Positions 17,615 to 25,646 are shown, counted from the stretch's first letter. The stretch is 64,000 nucleotides of DNA from Mesorhizobium sp. (GCF_004962245.1 NZ_SUHQ01000010.1:62001-126000), one strand, 5' to 3'. Numbers and translations: made by a program. Notes: generated by a model not told the origin, from the letters alone.

Positions 17615-17668
17615 GATCGGGCCGCAACCCGATCGGCCCGCGTCCTCCGCCAGAGGCGCGGGCTTTTG
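17615..17668 (+). terminator. Double hairpin with T run, no matching upstream rightward gene
   Basis: GATCGGG/CCCGATC (17615-17634) is followed at once by GCCCGCG-T-CCTC paired with GAGG-CGCGGGC (17636-17663) and then TTTTGATT. This is a strong rightward terminator shape, yet the genes on both sides are leftward. It may end an unannotated rightward RNA starting after 17480. Confidence 0.6.
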
Positions 17669-17696
17669 ATTGGCTCAGAACTGCTCCGGACGCCGT

Positions 17697-18104
17697 TCAG
17701 CGTGGAACCGCGGGTATTCCCGAGACTGAGCGCGCCGTTTCGGCGGAGAAAACCACGAGGGCAAAGATAAGCACGCCGACAGCGACAATCATTGAGCCGG
17801 TGGCGACAATCGGCTCAAGGGCCGGATTTCCATGCAGCATCAGGTAGAGAGCCGCCAACATCACGACCAAGCCAAGATTGTAGACGCCGTAATGGACCAT
17901 AGCGATCCTGCGGGCGGCTTTTTCCGGGTTCAGGGCGTAGTACCCACCGAATATTGCACTTGTGACCCACCCCAAGAGATTGATGTGTGCATGAGCTGGG
18001 TAAGCACCGTGATTGCCTGAAATTGCCATCTGCAGGCCGGCTGCGATTCCCAAAATAAGAAAGACGATCGCTGTCTTGAAAAAGAGTTCCGAGATTTTAG
18101 GCAT
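17697..18104 (-). CDS. Four-helix membrane protein, heme-copper-oxidase-subunit-I-like
   Basis: A 135-residue protein with about four membrane segments (residues 8-26, 42-58, 70-90, 98-120). The motif PAHAHINLLGWV near residue 36, with its two His, resembles the His-rich helix of short cytochrome-oxidase-I-like and NnrS-like proteins, but the rest of an oxidase is missing. The ATG at 18104 has a good ribosome site (GGGAGGA), which decides the start. It is a single gene and its function is unknown. Confidence 0.75.
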   Translation of the reverse strand: MPKISELFFKTAIVFLILGIAAGLQMAISGNHGAYPAHAHINLLGWVTSAIFGGYYALNPEKAARRIAMVHYGVYNLGLVVMLAALYLMLHGNPALEPIVATGSMIVAVGVLIFALVVFSAETARSVSGIPAVPR

Positions 18105-18211
18105 GTCATTCCTCCCAAGCCGTTGCCGGCGGCCCGGCAGCCTATTGGGGGTGACCGGCCGGCCACCGGGCCTAACCGGCTTGCGCCGGCTGATCAAAAC
18201 ATGCACTCACG

Positions 18212-18357
18212 CTAATGTAATTGCAACATCGAGCTGCCGGCGCGCAGCGAGGTTGACGACCTGGATCCCAAAAAGATGGAGGGCTGGTGGCGGGCGACGA
18301 AAGGAGGTCGCTTGCGATGCGCAGCATGTGGCGTCCAGCGTGAGGCGGAATCGCGCC
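18212..18357. repeat. 146-bp direct repeat, copy A
   Basis: It begins CTAATGTAATTGCAACATCG and matches 19685-19830 over its full length with about seven mismatches by eye, in the same orientation and 1473 bp apart. No transposase or clear terminal inverted repeats are seen. In both copies the neighbouring sequence on the right is lysR-derived. Confidence 0.9.
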
Positions 18358-18373
18358 GGGAACGGAAGCAGGC

Positions 18374-18440
18374 GCTCCGAACCGATCGCGATAGCCGGCG
18401 CACAGACGGCGAGCTGCCGTTCGTCACCGTCAGCGTCGAA
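18374..18440 (-). pseudogene. Fragment of a LysR-family gene
   Basis: Read leftwards, this piece encodes DGDERQLAVCAPA, matching AGDERQLAVCAPAYRDRFG of the intact LysR protein at 19907-20797. One base is then lost (GCTATCGCG instead of GCCTATCGCG), shifting the frame. About 22 codons remain. It lies 16 bp from copy A of the 146-bp repeat; in the intact locus the same two pieces are about 430 bp apart, so an internal deletion has occurred. Confidence 0.75.
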
Positions 18441-18880
18441 GCCCGCGCTGCTCCGCGCCTGAGGAGGCAGGTGTCGAATTCATCAACGGCACTGGCGTGA
18501 AGTTGCGGACGTAAAAGCGCGGGCCTATTATCCACGTTAGGGCGCACCCTGATGCCGAAGTATCGCCAATCGGCCGCGCAAGCCAGTCCGCCGATCTCGG
18601 CAGACCAATATCAATTTAGATCGTCAACGCCCAGCAACCCAGCGATCGCGTTTCTCTAAAGTCAGACCAATCGCCTTTCGCTTTCACTGCGCTGCGGCAA
18701 TTCACGTACAGCGACTCATCGGAGGCCAGGACGTCGGCAAGAGTCATGCGAGAAAAATGGGAACAAGGATCACCGCCAAACGGTGCATTTTGCCTCCGTG
18801 TGTTGCGCCACAGTTACAGTTCAGCCACAATTTCTGTGTTACTTATCCGTGGTGAATTCCTTTAACGTAGGCATCGGTCC

Positions 18881-19588
18881 ATGAAGAAAATCGTGTTTGC
18901 CACTACTTTCCTTTTCAGCGGTACGGCCTTGGCCTTGCTTGCGGTTCCGGCCTTCGCGGCCGATGCGGTTGTTTATGAGCCCGCTGCGGCACCCGCCGCT
19001 GTTGCCTACGACTGGAGCGGCTTTTATATCGGTGTTCAGGGCGGCTATCTCTGGGGGCAAGCAGATCACAGCTACTCCAACGGTGCGCCAAGTGACGCTT
19101 CCGATCCCGATGGCTTCATTGGTGGCGTCCATGTCGGGTACAATTGGCAATCCGGCTCTTTTGTCTACGGTGTCGAGGGCGATTTCGAAGGCGGTAGCGT
19201 GGACGGCAGCTTCGAAAACGTAACCGGAGCGACATCTGTTGGAACCAGCGAATTGAACTGGCAGGGCTCGATCCGCGCAAGGCTCGGCTACGCATACGAC
19301 AAGGCACTTCTCTACGTTACTGGCGGCTGGGCGATTGGCGATTTCGACTTCGGTGGCGGCCCGGTCCCGCTTCCTGTCAGCGGGGGCTATTCGGATACGC
19401 TCAACGGCTGGACAATCGGTGCCGGCGGCGAGTGGGCCTTCAACGAACATTGGACCGCGCGACTGGCGTATCGGTATACAGACTTCGGAGAAGCCTCAGG
19501 CAACTTGGCTCCGGGATTCCCGGCGGTCGATATGCCGGTTGACCTAACCACGCACGCGGTGAGGGTCGGCGTCAGCTACAAATTCTGA
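18881..19588 (+). CDS. Omp25/Omp31-family outer-membrane beta-barrel protein
   Basis: A 235-residue protein with a signal peptide of 26 residues (cleaved after PAFA), then AADAVVYEPAAAPAAV and the family opening YDWSGFYIGVQGGYLWG. Alternating strands such as GFIGGVHVGYNWQSG, IRARLGYAYDKALLYVTGGW and WTARLAYRYTDFG lead to a terminal Phe (VRVGVSYKF), the recognition signal for outer-membrane insertion. It belongs to the rhizobial/Brucella 25-31 kDa porin-like family. The gene stands alone, has its own terminator, and is flanked by direct repeats. Confidence 0.93.
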   Translation: MKKIVFATTFLFSGTALALLAVPAFAADAVVYEPAAAPAAVAYDWSGFYIGVQGGYLWGQADHSYSNGAPSDASDPDGFIGGVHVGYNWQSGSFVYGVEGDFEGGSVDGSFENVTGATSVGTSELNWQGSIRARLGYAYDKALLYVTGGWAIGDFDFGGGPVPLPVSGGYSDTLNGWTIGAGGEWAFNEHWTARLAYRYTDFGEASGNLAPGFPAVDMPVDLTTHAVRVGVSYKF

Positions 19589-19604
19589 TCCGTTGGGGAC
19601 GCAA

Positions 19605-19640
19605 CGAAAACCCCGGCCTAGCGGCCGGGGTTTTCGTTTG
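19605..19640 (+). terminator. Rho-independent terminator of the porin gene
   Basis: CGAAAACCCCGGCC (19605-19618) pairs perfectly with GGCCGGGGTTTTCG (19623-19636) around TAGC, and is followed by TTTG. It lies 16 nt after the porin stop codon. Confidence 0.93.
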
Positions 19641-19684
19641 GGCTCGATTGGTCATCACCGCTTCAACATCCGCACCGCCCTGGA

Positions 19685-19830
19685 CTAATGTAATTGCAAC
19701 ATCGAGCTGCCGGCGCGCAGCGAGGTTGACGACCTGTATCCCAAAAAGATGGAGGGCTGGTGGCGGGCGACGAAAGGAGGTCGATTGCGATGCGCAGCAT
19801 GTCGCGTCCAGCGCGAGGCAGAATCGCACC
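19685..19830. repeat. 146-bp direct repeat, copy B
   Basis: The partner of 18212-18357. It lies in the 318-bp gap between the porin terminator and the end of the intact LysR gene (19907). Nothing else in the gap is recognisable. Coding seems unlikely, since the two copies do not preserve a shared frame with start and stop. Confidence 0.9.
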
Positions 19831-19906
19831 AGGCGCGAAAAGCAAGTTCGGTTCGCTCCCGCCAATCGAAAAGGATTGCAGAGCCGCGATCGTCCGCGCG
19901 GAAACG

Positions 19907-20797
19907 CTAACCGAAACGCCGTAGGTGGTCGACAAGGGCGCGCAGCTTCGGCGCTACGTTGCGGCGGCTCGGATAATAGAGGTAGAAGCCGGCAAAGCGC
20001 GGGCAATAATCCTCGAGAACCGGCACCAGATCGCCCCGATCGATCCACGGGCGAAAGCTCTCCTCCATGCCGAAGGTGATGCCGGCACCAGCGATAGCGA
20101 GCTTTATCATCAGCGCCATGTCGTTGGTCGTGATCTCCGGCGCGACGGCGACGCTGAACTCCTTGCCGTTCTCGGCGAATTCCCAACGATAGGGCGCGAC
20201 CTTCGGCGCACGGCGCCAGCCAATGCAGCGATGACCCGCGAGTTCCCTCGGATGCGAAGGCGCCCCGAACCGATCGCGATAGGCCGGCGCGCAGACGGCG
20301 AGCTGCCGCTCGTCGCCGGCGACGGACACCGCGATCATGTCCTGCTCGATCACCTCACCGAGCCTGACGCCGGCGTCGTATCCCTCGGCAACGATATCGA
20401 ATTCCTCATCCGTCACGGTGATGTCGATCTGAACCTCCGGATTGGCCTCGGCGAAGGTCGCCAGGAACGGCCCTGAAAGGAAACGCTCGGCGATCGACGA
20501 GACGGTGAGCCGCAATTGCCCGCGCGGACGCCCGCGCAGGTCCCCGGTGGTCTCCATTGCCGCGCGCATGTCGGCAATGGCGGGCGCTATCTCGGCGTAG
20601 AGGCGTTCGCCAGCCTCGGTCAGGCTGACGCTACGCGTCGTGCGCTGGACAAGCGCAATACCGAGCCTCTCCTCCAGCCGCTTCATCGTCTGACTCACCG
20701 CCGAGCGGGTGACGCCCATGCGGTCCGCAGCCGCGCGAAAGCTCCGCTCCTCGGCCACGAGGGCGAACACCGCAAGCGCGTTGAGATCCGGCTCCAT
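19907..20797 (-). CDS. LysR-family transcriptional regulator
   Basis: 296 residues. The winged helix-turn-helix spans residues 5-64 (FALVAEERSFRAAADRMGVT, RSAVSQTMKRLEERLG, LVQRTTRSVSLTEAG). The effector domain from about residue 90 includes GQLRLTVSSIAERFL and ends PKLRALVDHLRRFG. It belongs to the CrgA/AaeR-like branch. It diverges from an SDR oxidoreductase gene 121 bp away, the classic LysR layout, so it probably regulates that SDR/CMD/Atu4866 group. A decayed partial copy lies at 18374-18440. Confidence 0.93.
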   Translation of the reverse strand: MEPDLNALAVFALVAEERSFRAAADRMGVTRSAVSQTMKRLEERLGIALVQRTTRSVSLTEAGERLYAEIAPAIADMRAAMETTGDLRGRPRGQLRLTVSSIAERFLSGPFLATFAEANPEVQIDITVTDEEFDIVAEGYDAGVRLGEVIEQDMIAVSVAGDERQLAVCAPAYRDRFGAPSHPRELAGHRCIGWRRAPKVAPYRWEFAENGKEFSVAVAPEITTNDMALMIKLAIAGAGITFGMEESFRPWIDRGDLVPVLEDYCPRFAGFYLYYPSRRNVAPKLRALVDHLRRFG

Positions 20798-20918
20798 TGG
20801 TTAGCTGTGCTTTCCACGATGGGGAGGAATGGTCGTCTTATCGCAACAGTGAAACAGATCCATCTTCGTGACAACCGCTGCATCGCGGTTCGCAAGATCA
20901 ACAAGATGGAGACGAGAC

Positions 20919-21644
20919 ATGTCCCTCAACAAAATTGTGCTCATCACCGGAGCTTCGAGCGGCATTGGCGCCGCCATCGGACGGGAGCTTGCCGCTGCCG
21001 GAGCAAAGGTCATGCTCGGTGCGCGCCGCACCGATCGACTGGATACACTCGCTGAAGAGATCAAGGCAAAGGGCGGGGAGGCGATGACACACCGCCTGGA
21101 CGTGACCGACCGCGCCGATGTCGCCGCCTTCGCCGAGGCGGCGCGCCAGGCCTGGGGACGCGTCGACGTGATCGTCAACAATGCCGGCGTCATGCCGTCG
21201 TCGCTGATGGCCTCGATGAAGGTCGATGAGTGGGACCGGATGGTCGACGTCAACATCAAGGGCGTGCTCTACGGCATCGCCGCGGTGCTGCCGGAGATGA
21301 CGGCCCGAGGCTCCGGCCATATCGTCAACATAGCCTCCATCGGCGCGCTTTCGGTGTCGCCGACAGCCGCGGTCTATTGCGCAACCAAATACGCCGTCCG
21401 CGCCATCTCCGATGGCTTGCGGCAGGAGCACGACAGCATCCGCGTCACGTGCATCCATCCCGGCGTGGTCGAGAGCGAACTCGCCGACACGATCACCGAT
21501 CCGGCGGCGGCGGAAGCGATGAAGACTTATCGCGCCATTGCGCTGCAACCCGACGCGATCGGCCGTGCCGTGCGCTTCGCCATAGAACAACCGGATGATG
21601 TCGACGTGAACGAGATCGTCATCCGGCCGGCAGCCGGCAAGTAG
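20919..21644 (+). CDS. Short-chain dehydrogenase/reductase
   Basis: A 241-residue classical SDR using NAD(P)H. The nucleotide site TGASSGIGAAIGREL is at residue 10, with GARRTDRLDTL after the second strand (Arg residues suggest NADPH), NNAGVMPSSLM near residue 88, and catalytic Ser and YCATK near residue 155. The start is the ATG at 20919 (MSLNK). The substrate is unknown. It is the first of three rightward genes opposite the LysR regulator, with 10 nt to the next. Confidence 0.92.
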   Translation: MSLNKIVLITGASSGIGAAIGRELAAAGAKVMLGARRTDRLDTLAEEIKAKGGEAMTHRLDVTDRADVAAFAEAARQAWGRVDVIVNNAGVMPSSLMASMKVDEWDRMVDVNIKGVLYGIAAVLPEMTARGSGHIVNIASIGALSVSPTAAVYCATKYAVRAISDGLRQEHDSIRVTCIHPGVVESELADTITDPAAAEAMKTYRAIALQPDAIGRAVRFAIEQPDDVDVNEIVIRPAAGK

Positions 21645-21654
21645 GGAGGCAACA

Positions 21655-22131
21655 ATGGGTTTCCGTTTTCAGATCTCGCACAAAGCAATTGCTGCCGCGC
21701 TCGTGCTCTGCGGAGCTTCCACCGCAGCTCTCTCGCAAACGACGGAAGAGCGACTGCAGCGCGGCGACGCCGTCGTCAGGAGCCTGAACAATGGCGCTCC
21801 GCAGCCGACGCTGGAACGCATGAGGCAGGAGTTTCCGTTTCTGGCCGAAGCAACCCAGGGCTACGCGCTCGGCGACGTCTGGTCCCGTCCAGGGCTCGAC
21901 AACCGCACACGCCAACTCGCTGCCGTCGCGGCATTCGCATCCATCGGCGAGCCCGCCTTCATGAAGATCCACGCCGGCTACGCGCTGAATATCGGCGTGT
22001 CCGAGAGTGAGCTGAAGGAAGTCATCTACATGGTGACGGTTCCGGCCGGCTTTCCTCGCGCGATCGCTGCATCGCAAGCGCTCTCCGAGCTGTTCGCCGA
22101 GCGTCGCGCCGCTCCCGGCAAACAACCCTGA
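21655..22131 (+). CDS. Exported carboxymuconolactone decarboxylase family protein
   Basis: 158 residues, with an N-terminal signal peptide (AIAAALVLCGASTAALS) that is unusual for this mostly cytoplasmic family. The CMD domain follows: GDVWSRPGLDNRTRQLAAVA, then AFMKIHAGYALNIGVSESEL and EVIYMVTVPAGFPRA. The CxxC pair of peroxidase-type AhpD members is absent, and the His in KIHAGYALN is retained. Such proteins are often found next to SDR genes under LysR control. The reaction is unknown. Confidence 0.88.
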   Translation: MGFRFQISHKAIAAALVLCGASTAALSQTTEERLQRGDAVVRSLNNGAPQPTLERMRQEFPFLAEATQGYALGDVWSRPGLDNRTRQLAAVAAFASIGEPAFMKIHAGYALNIGVSESELKEVIYMVTVPAGFPRAIAASQALSELFAERRAAPGKQP

Positions 22132-22142
22132 GGCGCTTTCCC

Positions 22143-22499
22143 ATGAAACAGATTTCGATGCTTGCCGCTGCCGTGCTTCTTGCCGGCGCGGCCGTCTTAC
22201 CGGCACAGAAAGGTCTCACCCAGATGAACGTCGAGCAAAACACGACTACCCTACCTTCAGAAAGCCCCCACCCCTATGTCGGGATGTGGGTCACGGCCGA
22301 TGGCTATATCCGCCACAACTTGCTTCCAAACGGCCGCTATGACGAAGCGCGCGGAAACCGTGGGAGCGCATACCAAGGGCGCTATACGATCCGAGGAGAT
22401 CATATCGACTACTGGGATGACACCGGCTTTACCGCTGATGGAAGGTTCATTGACGGCGTGCTGCACCACGCCGGCATGATCTTGTATCGGGAGAAGTAG
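22143..22499 (+). CDS. Atu4866-family protein, exported
   Basis: 118 residues with an N-terminal signal peptide (ISMLAAAVLLAGAAVLPA). The core HPYVGMWVTADGYIRHNLLP, then GRYDEARGNRGSAYQGRYTI, DYWDDTGFTADG and GVLHHAGMILYRE is the Atu4866 domain, a small beta-rich fold of unknown role. It lies 11 nt after the CMD gene and is the last of the three rightward genes; proteins of this family commonly occur with SDR/CMD partners. Confidence 0.87.
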   Translation: MKQISMLAAAVLLAGAAVLPAQKGLTQMNVEQNTTTLPSESPHPYVGMWVTADGYIRHNLLPNGRYDEARGNRGSAYQGRYTIRGDHIDYWDDTGFTADGRFIDGVLHHAGMILYREK

Positions 22500-22587
22500 T
22501 GGCCGCTGATGCTCAGCAATTCGTTTGCGAGCCGGGGCTGGCGGCATAGTTGAGATACCGGGCGGCATGAAACGCCGCCCGCCGATC

Positions 22588-23792
22588 TCACCGCTCGTAC
22601 GAGCGGCGGGTGCGCGACCGGAGCAGTGCCAGCCCAGTCCACACCAGCATCGCCATCGCAGCCGCATAGCTAATCAACGGCCATGCGCTATCCCCATTCG
22701 ACAGCGTCACCGCCAACGTTCCGGCAGTGCCCACGACTAGGCTTTGAATGCAGAAATAGAATGCGAAGGCCGATCCGGCGATGTCGTTGAATCCCGCAAG
22801 CGCGCCATTGGCCGTGACCGATGCGGTAAGGACGATGCCAACCGCCATGACCCACATCGGCACGATGAAGCTGCCGAAGGACGGTGAGCCGAGTATCTGG
22901 CCGAGGCCGAGAACAACCGCGCCGCACAGGAGCAAGGCCATGCCGCGCGCTACGCTTCCAGCAATACCCCACCGGGCGACAAATGCCTTTGCGAAGCGGG
23001 TTACCACGATCATGACGACCGCAACGGTCGCGAAGGCGATGCTGAACCGGAGCTCCGAATAACCGGCCCGATCGATGAGGACACGCGGCGCCGTTGAGAA
23101 AAAGACGAAGAAGGTGCCCATGGCAGCGCTGAACGCCAATGTGTAAGTCCAGAACTGTAGGCTGGCGCAGACCGGCAGCACCGACCGGCGGGCGACAGCC
23201 TGGTCTTCGGGCAGGGTCTCATGCCATCTGAGTGCGGCATTCAGTATGGCTGGCACCGATAGCGCCGCCAGAACGATGGAGATGGCCCGCCACCCGAAAT
23301 TGCCCGCAATCAGCGCTCCCGCGACAGGGCCGAGCGCCGGCACGAAGGCCAGCATCGAACTGAACAGGCCATAGATGACGACGCCTTCCGGGCGATCGGC
23401 ATAGACGTCCCGAACCGTGGCGAAAGTTGCGACCAGCGCCGCCGAGGCGCCAACGGCCTGCAGCAGACGAAAAATGACGAAGGGGGCGGCAGTCGACGAT
23501 GAAGCCGCCCCCAGCGAAGCGGCAGCAAAAAGCACGGCTCCGGCGAGCAGCACCGGGCGCCGCCCGATGCGATCCGAGATCGGCCCGAACACGACCTGCC
23601 CCACGCCAAGCATCACCATGTAGAGGCTCAGCGTAAGCTGGATCACGGGTGGCTCGTGCGCAGGATTGCGGGCATCGCCGGAACGACGGGGAGATAGATG
23701 TCCATCGCCAGGGAGGCGAGAACGTCAAAAGGCGCCATCAGCAGCAAGGCCGCCGACAGCGGATAGCCCCATAAGGGGCGTGTGGTGGTCAT
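22588..23792 (-). pseudogene. CmlA/FloR-type phenicol exporter (MFS), one-base frameshift
   Basis: The sequence matches chloramphenicol/florfenicol exporters from end to end. MTTTRPLWGYPLSAALLLMA, then DVLASLAMDIYLPVVPAMP begins at 23792, but that frame stops at TGA (23643-23645) after 49 codons. The protein continues in the next frame from GTG at 23646: VIQLTLSLYMVMLGVGQ, SDRIGRRPVLLAG, VRDVYADRPEGVVIYGL, to the twelfth membrane segment. One lost base in CCCGTG explains the break. The first frame ends and the second can start at a GTGA overlap, so coupled translation of two pieces is formally possible, but a pseudogene or sequencing error is likelier. A cmlA-like leader lies upstream. Confidence 0.85.
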
Positions 23793-23870
23793 GATGATTA
23801 TCCGCTCGAATAAGAGAAATCCGGCGGCGTCTGCTCGTCAGCGATCGGCTGGGGATGGGTTGGACAGAGC

Positions 23871-23899
23871 GCCGCAACAACAAAGCGAGTTGTTGCGGC
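23871..23899 (-). promoter_or_regulatory. Attenuator-like hairpin after the leader peptide
   Basis: GCCGCAACAAC and GTTGTTGCGGC form a perfect 11-bp stem with a 7-nt loop directly after the leader stop codon. The leader codons contain a second GCCGCAA that could pair with the same right arm, giving two alternative folds. A stalled ribosome on the leader would cover the left arm. The CGCTC next to the stem can pair with GAGCG before the exporter start. Function is inferred from the cmlA model. Confidence 0.6.
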
Positions 23900-23929
23900 T
23901 TACCTATCCGACGACTTTGCGGCTCCCAT
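23900..23929 (-). CDS. Leader peptide MGAAKSSDR of the cmlA-like gene
   Basis: Nine codons, ATG to TAA, with a ribosome site GGAG 7 nt upstream. The known cmlA leader is MSTSKNADK; length, Lys at position 5, Asp at position 8 and a basic last residue agree. In cmlA, chloramphenicol stalls the ribosome on this peptide, opening the downstream hairpin and allowing translation of the exporter. Here the leader ends 107 nt before the exporter start. It is far too short to be judged by coding statistics, so the case rests on similarity and context. Confidence 0.65.
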   Translation of the reverse strand: MGAAKSSDR

Positions 23930-24109
23930 GCCGATGCTCCACACGATAAATGATTGACGAACGAGCCCCTTACCCGACCGCCCTCGGCTTGACAACGCCG
24001 TTGCATGGCTCTCGACAGAAGGCTTGCCCTGGAAATCCTGATAAAAAGGTTTCGCATGGTGCCGCTGCACCGTATGTCTTTGGTACGATGTCAAAAATAG
24101 GGGCCCACC

Positions 24110-24871
24110 TTGGCGACTGAACCACGTTCTCCACGGCTTGCAGTGCTGATCGATGCAGACAACGCTTCTGCCAAGATTGCCGACGGATTGTTCGAGGAAA
24201 TCGCAAAGATCGGCGAAGCAAGCGTTCGTCGCATCTACGGCGACTTCTCCAACACCCGTTCGAAGGCATGGGCCGATGTGCTCTCAAAGCACGCGATCGT
24301 CCCGCAGCAGCAATTCGCCTACACCACCGGCAAGAACGCATCCGACATCACACTCGTCATCGACGCGATGGACCTCCTTCACAGTGGACGGTTCGAGGGC
24401 TTCTGCCTGGTGTCCTCCGACAGCGATTTCACCCGCCTCGCCGCTCGCATCAGGGAACAAGGGATCGACGTGTACGGATTTGGCGAGCAGAAGACACCCG
24501 AGAGTTTTCGGCAGGCATGCCGCCGGTTCGTGTACACCGAGAACCTGCTTCCGACCGCGCCGGCCAACGCTCAGGATACGGCGCCGACGAAATCGCTGCA
24601 GCCGCCCAGCGCCGCGACGCCGATCATCACCAAGGTCATTTCACAGATGGAAACCGAGGACGGCTGGGTGCCGCTCGGCATTGTAGGAAATCAACTCGCC
24701 AATCTGGCATCGGACTTCGATCCTAGAACCTTTGGCTTTCGCAAGCTGAGCGACCTCGTGCGGAAGACCAATGCCTTTGAGATCGATCATCCCGAGGGTG
24801 GAGCGGTGCGTATAAGGATCAAGCCGGCGGCTAGAAAGCAGGAGAGATCGAAATCGGCAGCGTCGCGCTGA
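24110..24871 (+). CDS. NYN-domain (PIN-like) protein with C-terminal LOTUS/OST-HTH domain
   Basis: 253 residues. The NYN nuclease-like domain has the expected acidic residues: VLIDADNASAKIA near residue 13, TTGKNASDITLVIDAMDLL near 72 and CLVSSDSDFTRLAARIREQG near 97. After a Pro/Ala linker, residues 165-235 (ITKVISQMETEDGWVPLGIV, FGFRKLSDLVRK) form an OST-HTH/LOTUS domain, an RNA-binding winged helix. The start is TTG at 24110 with AGGGG upstream. RNA degradation or RNA binding is inferred from family; the target is unknown. Confidence 0.88.
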   Translation: MATEPRSPRLAVLIDADNASAKIADGLFEEIAKIGEASVRRIYGDFSNTRSKAWADVLSKHAIVPQQQFAYTTGKNASDITLVIDAMDLLHSGRFEGFCLVSSDSDFTRLAARIREQGIDVYGFGEQKTPESFRQACRRFVYTENLLPTAPANAQDTAPTKSLQPPSAATPIITKVISQMETEDGWVPLGIVGNQLANLASDFDPRTFGFRKLSDLVRKTNAFEIDHPEGGAVRIRIKPAARKQERSKSAASR

Positions 24872-24989
24872 CCCTGCAGAGGAACCTTGGCCGATCCGGC
24901 CGGCCTCTGGTCGGACCACTATTTCGCTGGCGGAAACTGCCATTCGGCGTATCATCCTCATGAGAGGGAGTTCTTGGCGGGAGAAGCCA

Positions 24990-25220
24990 ATGAACGTAGC
25001 GTCCAGACCGCCTGTCGTTGATTTGACAGTTCAGGAACTTGTTTCATCTGCGCTTTCAAGATTCCGCGCCGGCGACACCATATCGACCAGAGCCGCAATA
25101 GATGCCATCCGCCGGGCAGCTCCGGCTTGTGGGGACAGCGACGATCATCTGGTCGAGCTTATCGTCATGACCGCAATTGGTAGGACCATGGGGGTCGTGT
25201 TCGACCACCGGTCGCGCTAA
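24990..25220 (+). CDS. Small hypothetical protein
   Basis: 76 residues, start chosen at 24990 because GGGAG lies 7 nt upstream. Mostly helical and of mixed charge (VQELVSSALSRFRAGDTIST, HLVELIVMTAIGRTM); no signal peptide or membrane segment. I do not recognise a family. It precedes a DUF982 gene. Confidence 0.55.
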   Translation: MNVASRPPVVDLTVQELVSSALSRFRAGDTISTRAAIDAIRRAAPACGDSDDHLVELIVMTAIGRTMGVVFDHRSR

Positions 25221-25385
25221 TGCATGTCGCCCTGCCCGCTACGAGCTTGCTCACCATCTGAACGACACCGGCGACATGAGCGACTCAGCAATCATGAATT
25301 TGCGATCCAATGGATGACGCCATTCGTCATCGGAACGAATACCCGGCTGCGTCGTTTATTTCGCTGGAGTCAAGGAGTGGCGTCA

Positions 25386-25646
25386 ATGCGTGATGAACAA
25401 TTCGACGTTCCCGTGATGATCGAGAGTGGACGGATCGGACGCTCCCTTTATGTGACGAGGACGGTCCAGGCGGCCTCGCTTCTGGTCGATAAATGGCCAG
25501 ACGAAAAGCGTGGGTCGAAATACCGCGCGGCCTTGAAAGCCATGATGGATGCGATGGAGCAGCGGCGGGCGGTTGGCAGCGCGCGGCGGGCATTCACAGC
25601 CGCCGCCAAGGAAGCCAATGTGTTTGTGCGCGAAGGCCGGCACTAA
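25386..25646 (+). CDS. DUF982 family protein
   Basis: 86 residues beginning MRDEQFDVPVMIESGRIGRS, after a good AAGGAG ribosome site. The pattern VTRTVQAASLLVDKWPDEKR then YRAALKAMMDAMEQRRAVG is the DUF982 signature, a family expanded in rhizobia and often lying on plasmids or accessory DNA. Function is unknown. It lies 54 nt before a DUF3606 gene. Confidence 0.85.
   Translation: MRDEQFDVPVMIESGRIGRSLYVTRTVQAASLLVDKWPDEKRGSKYRAALKAMMDAMEQRRAVGSARRAFTAAAKEANVFVREGRH

Larger units (their letters stand above)
18105..18880. other. Long non-coding region upstream of the porin gene, with decayed sequence
   Basis: This 776-bp region has no intact gene. It holds copy A of a 146-bp direct repeat (18212-18357) and a fragment of a LysR gene (18374-18440). 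From 18441 to about 18780 I see nothing recognisable. The last 100 bp should hold the porin promoter. Base composition is slightly less GC-rich than in neighbouring genes. Confidence 0.55.

Noticed and set aside
18212..19830. The 146-bp repeat pair as insertion sequences
   Set aside because: There are no terminal inverted repeats, target duplications or transposase; shared order with lysR sequence points to an old duplication instead.
23219..23728. Separate leftward 169-codon frame over the phenicol exporter gene
   Set aside because: It is a third frame with Arg/Ala-rich sequence and no membrane pattern; the two other frames together give the exporter.
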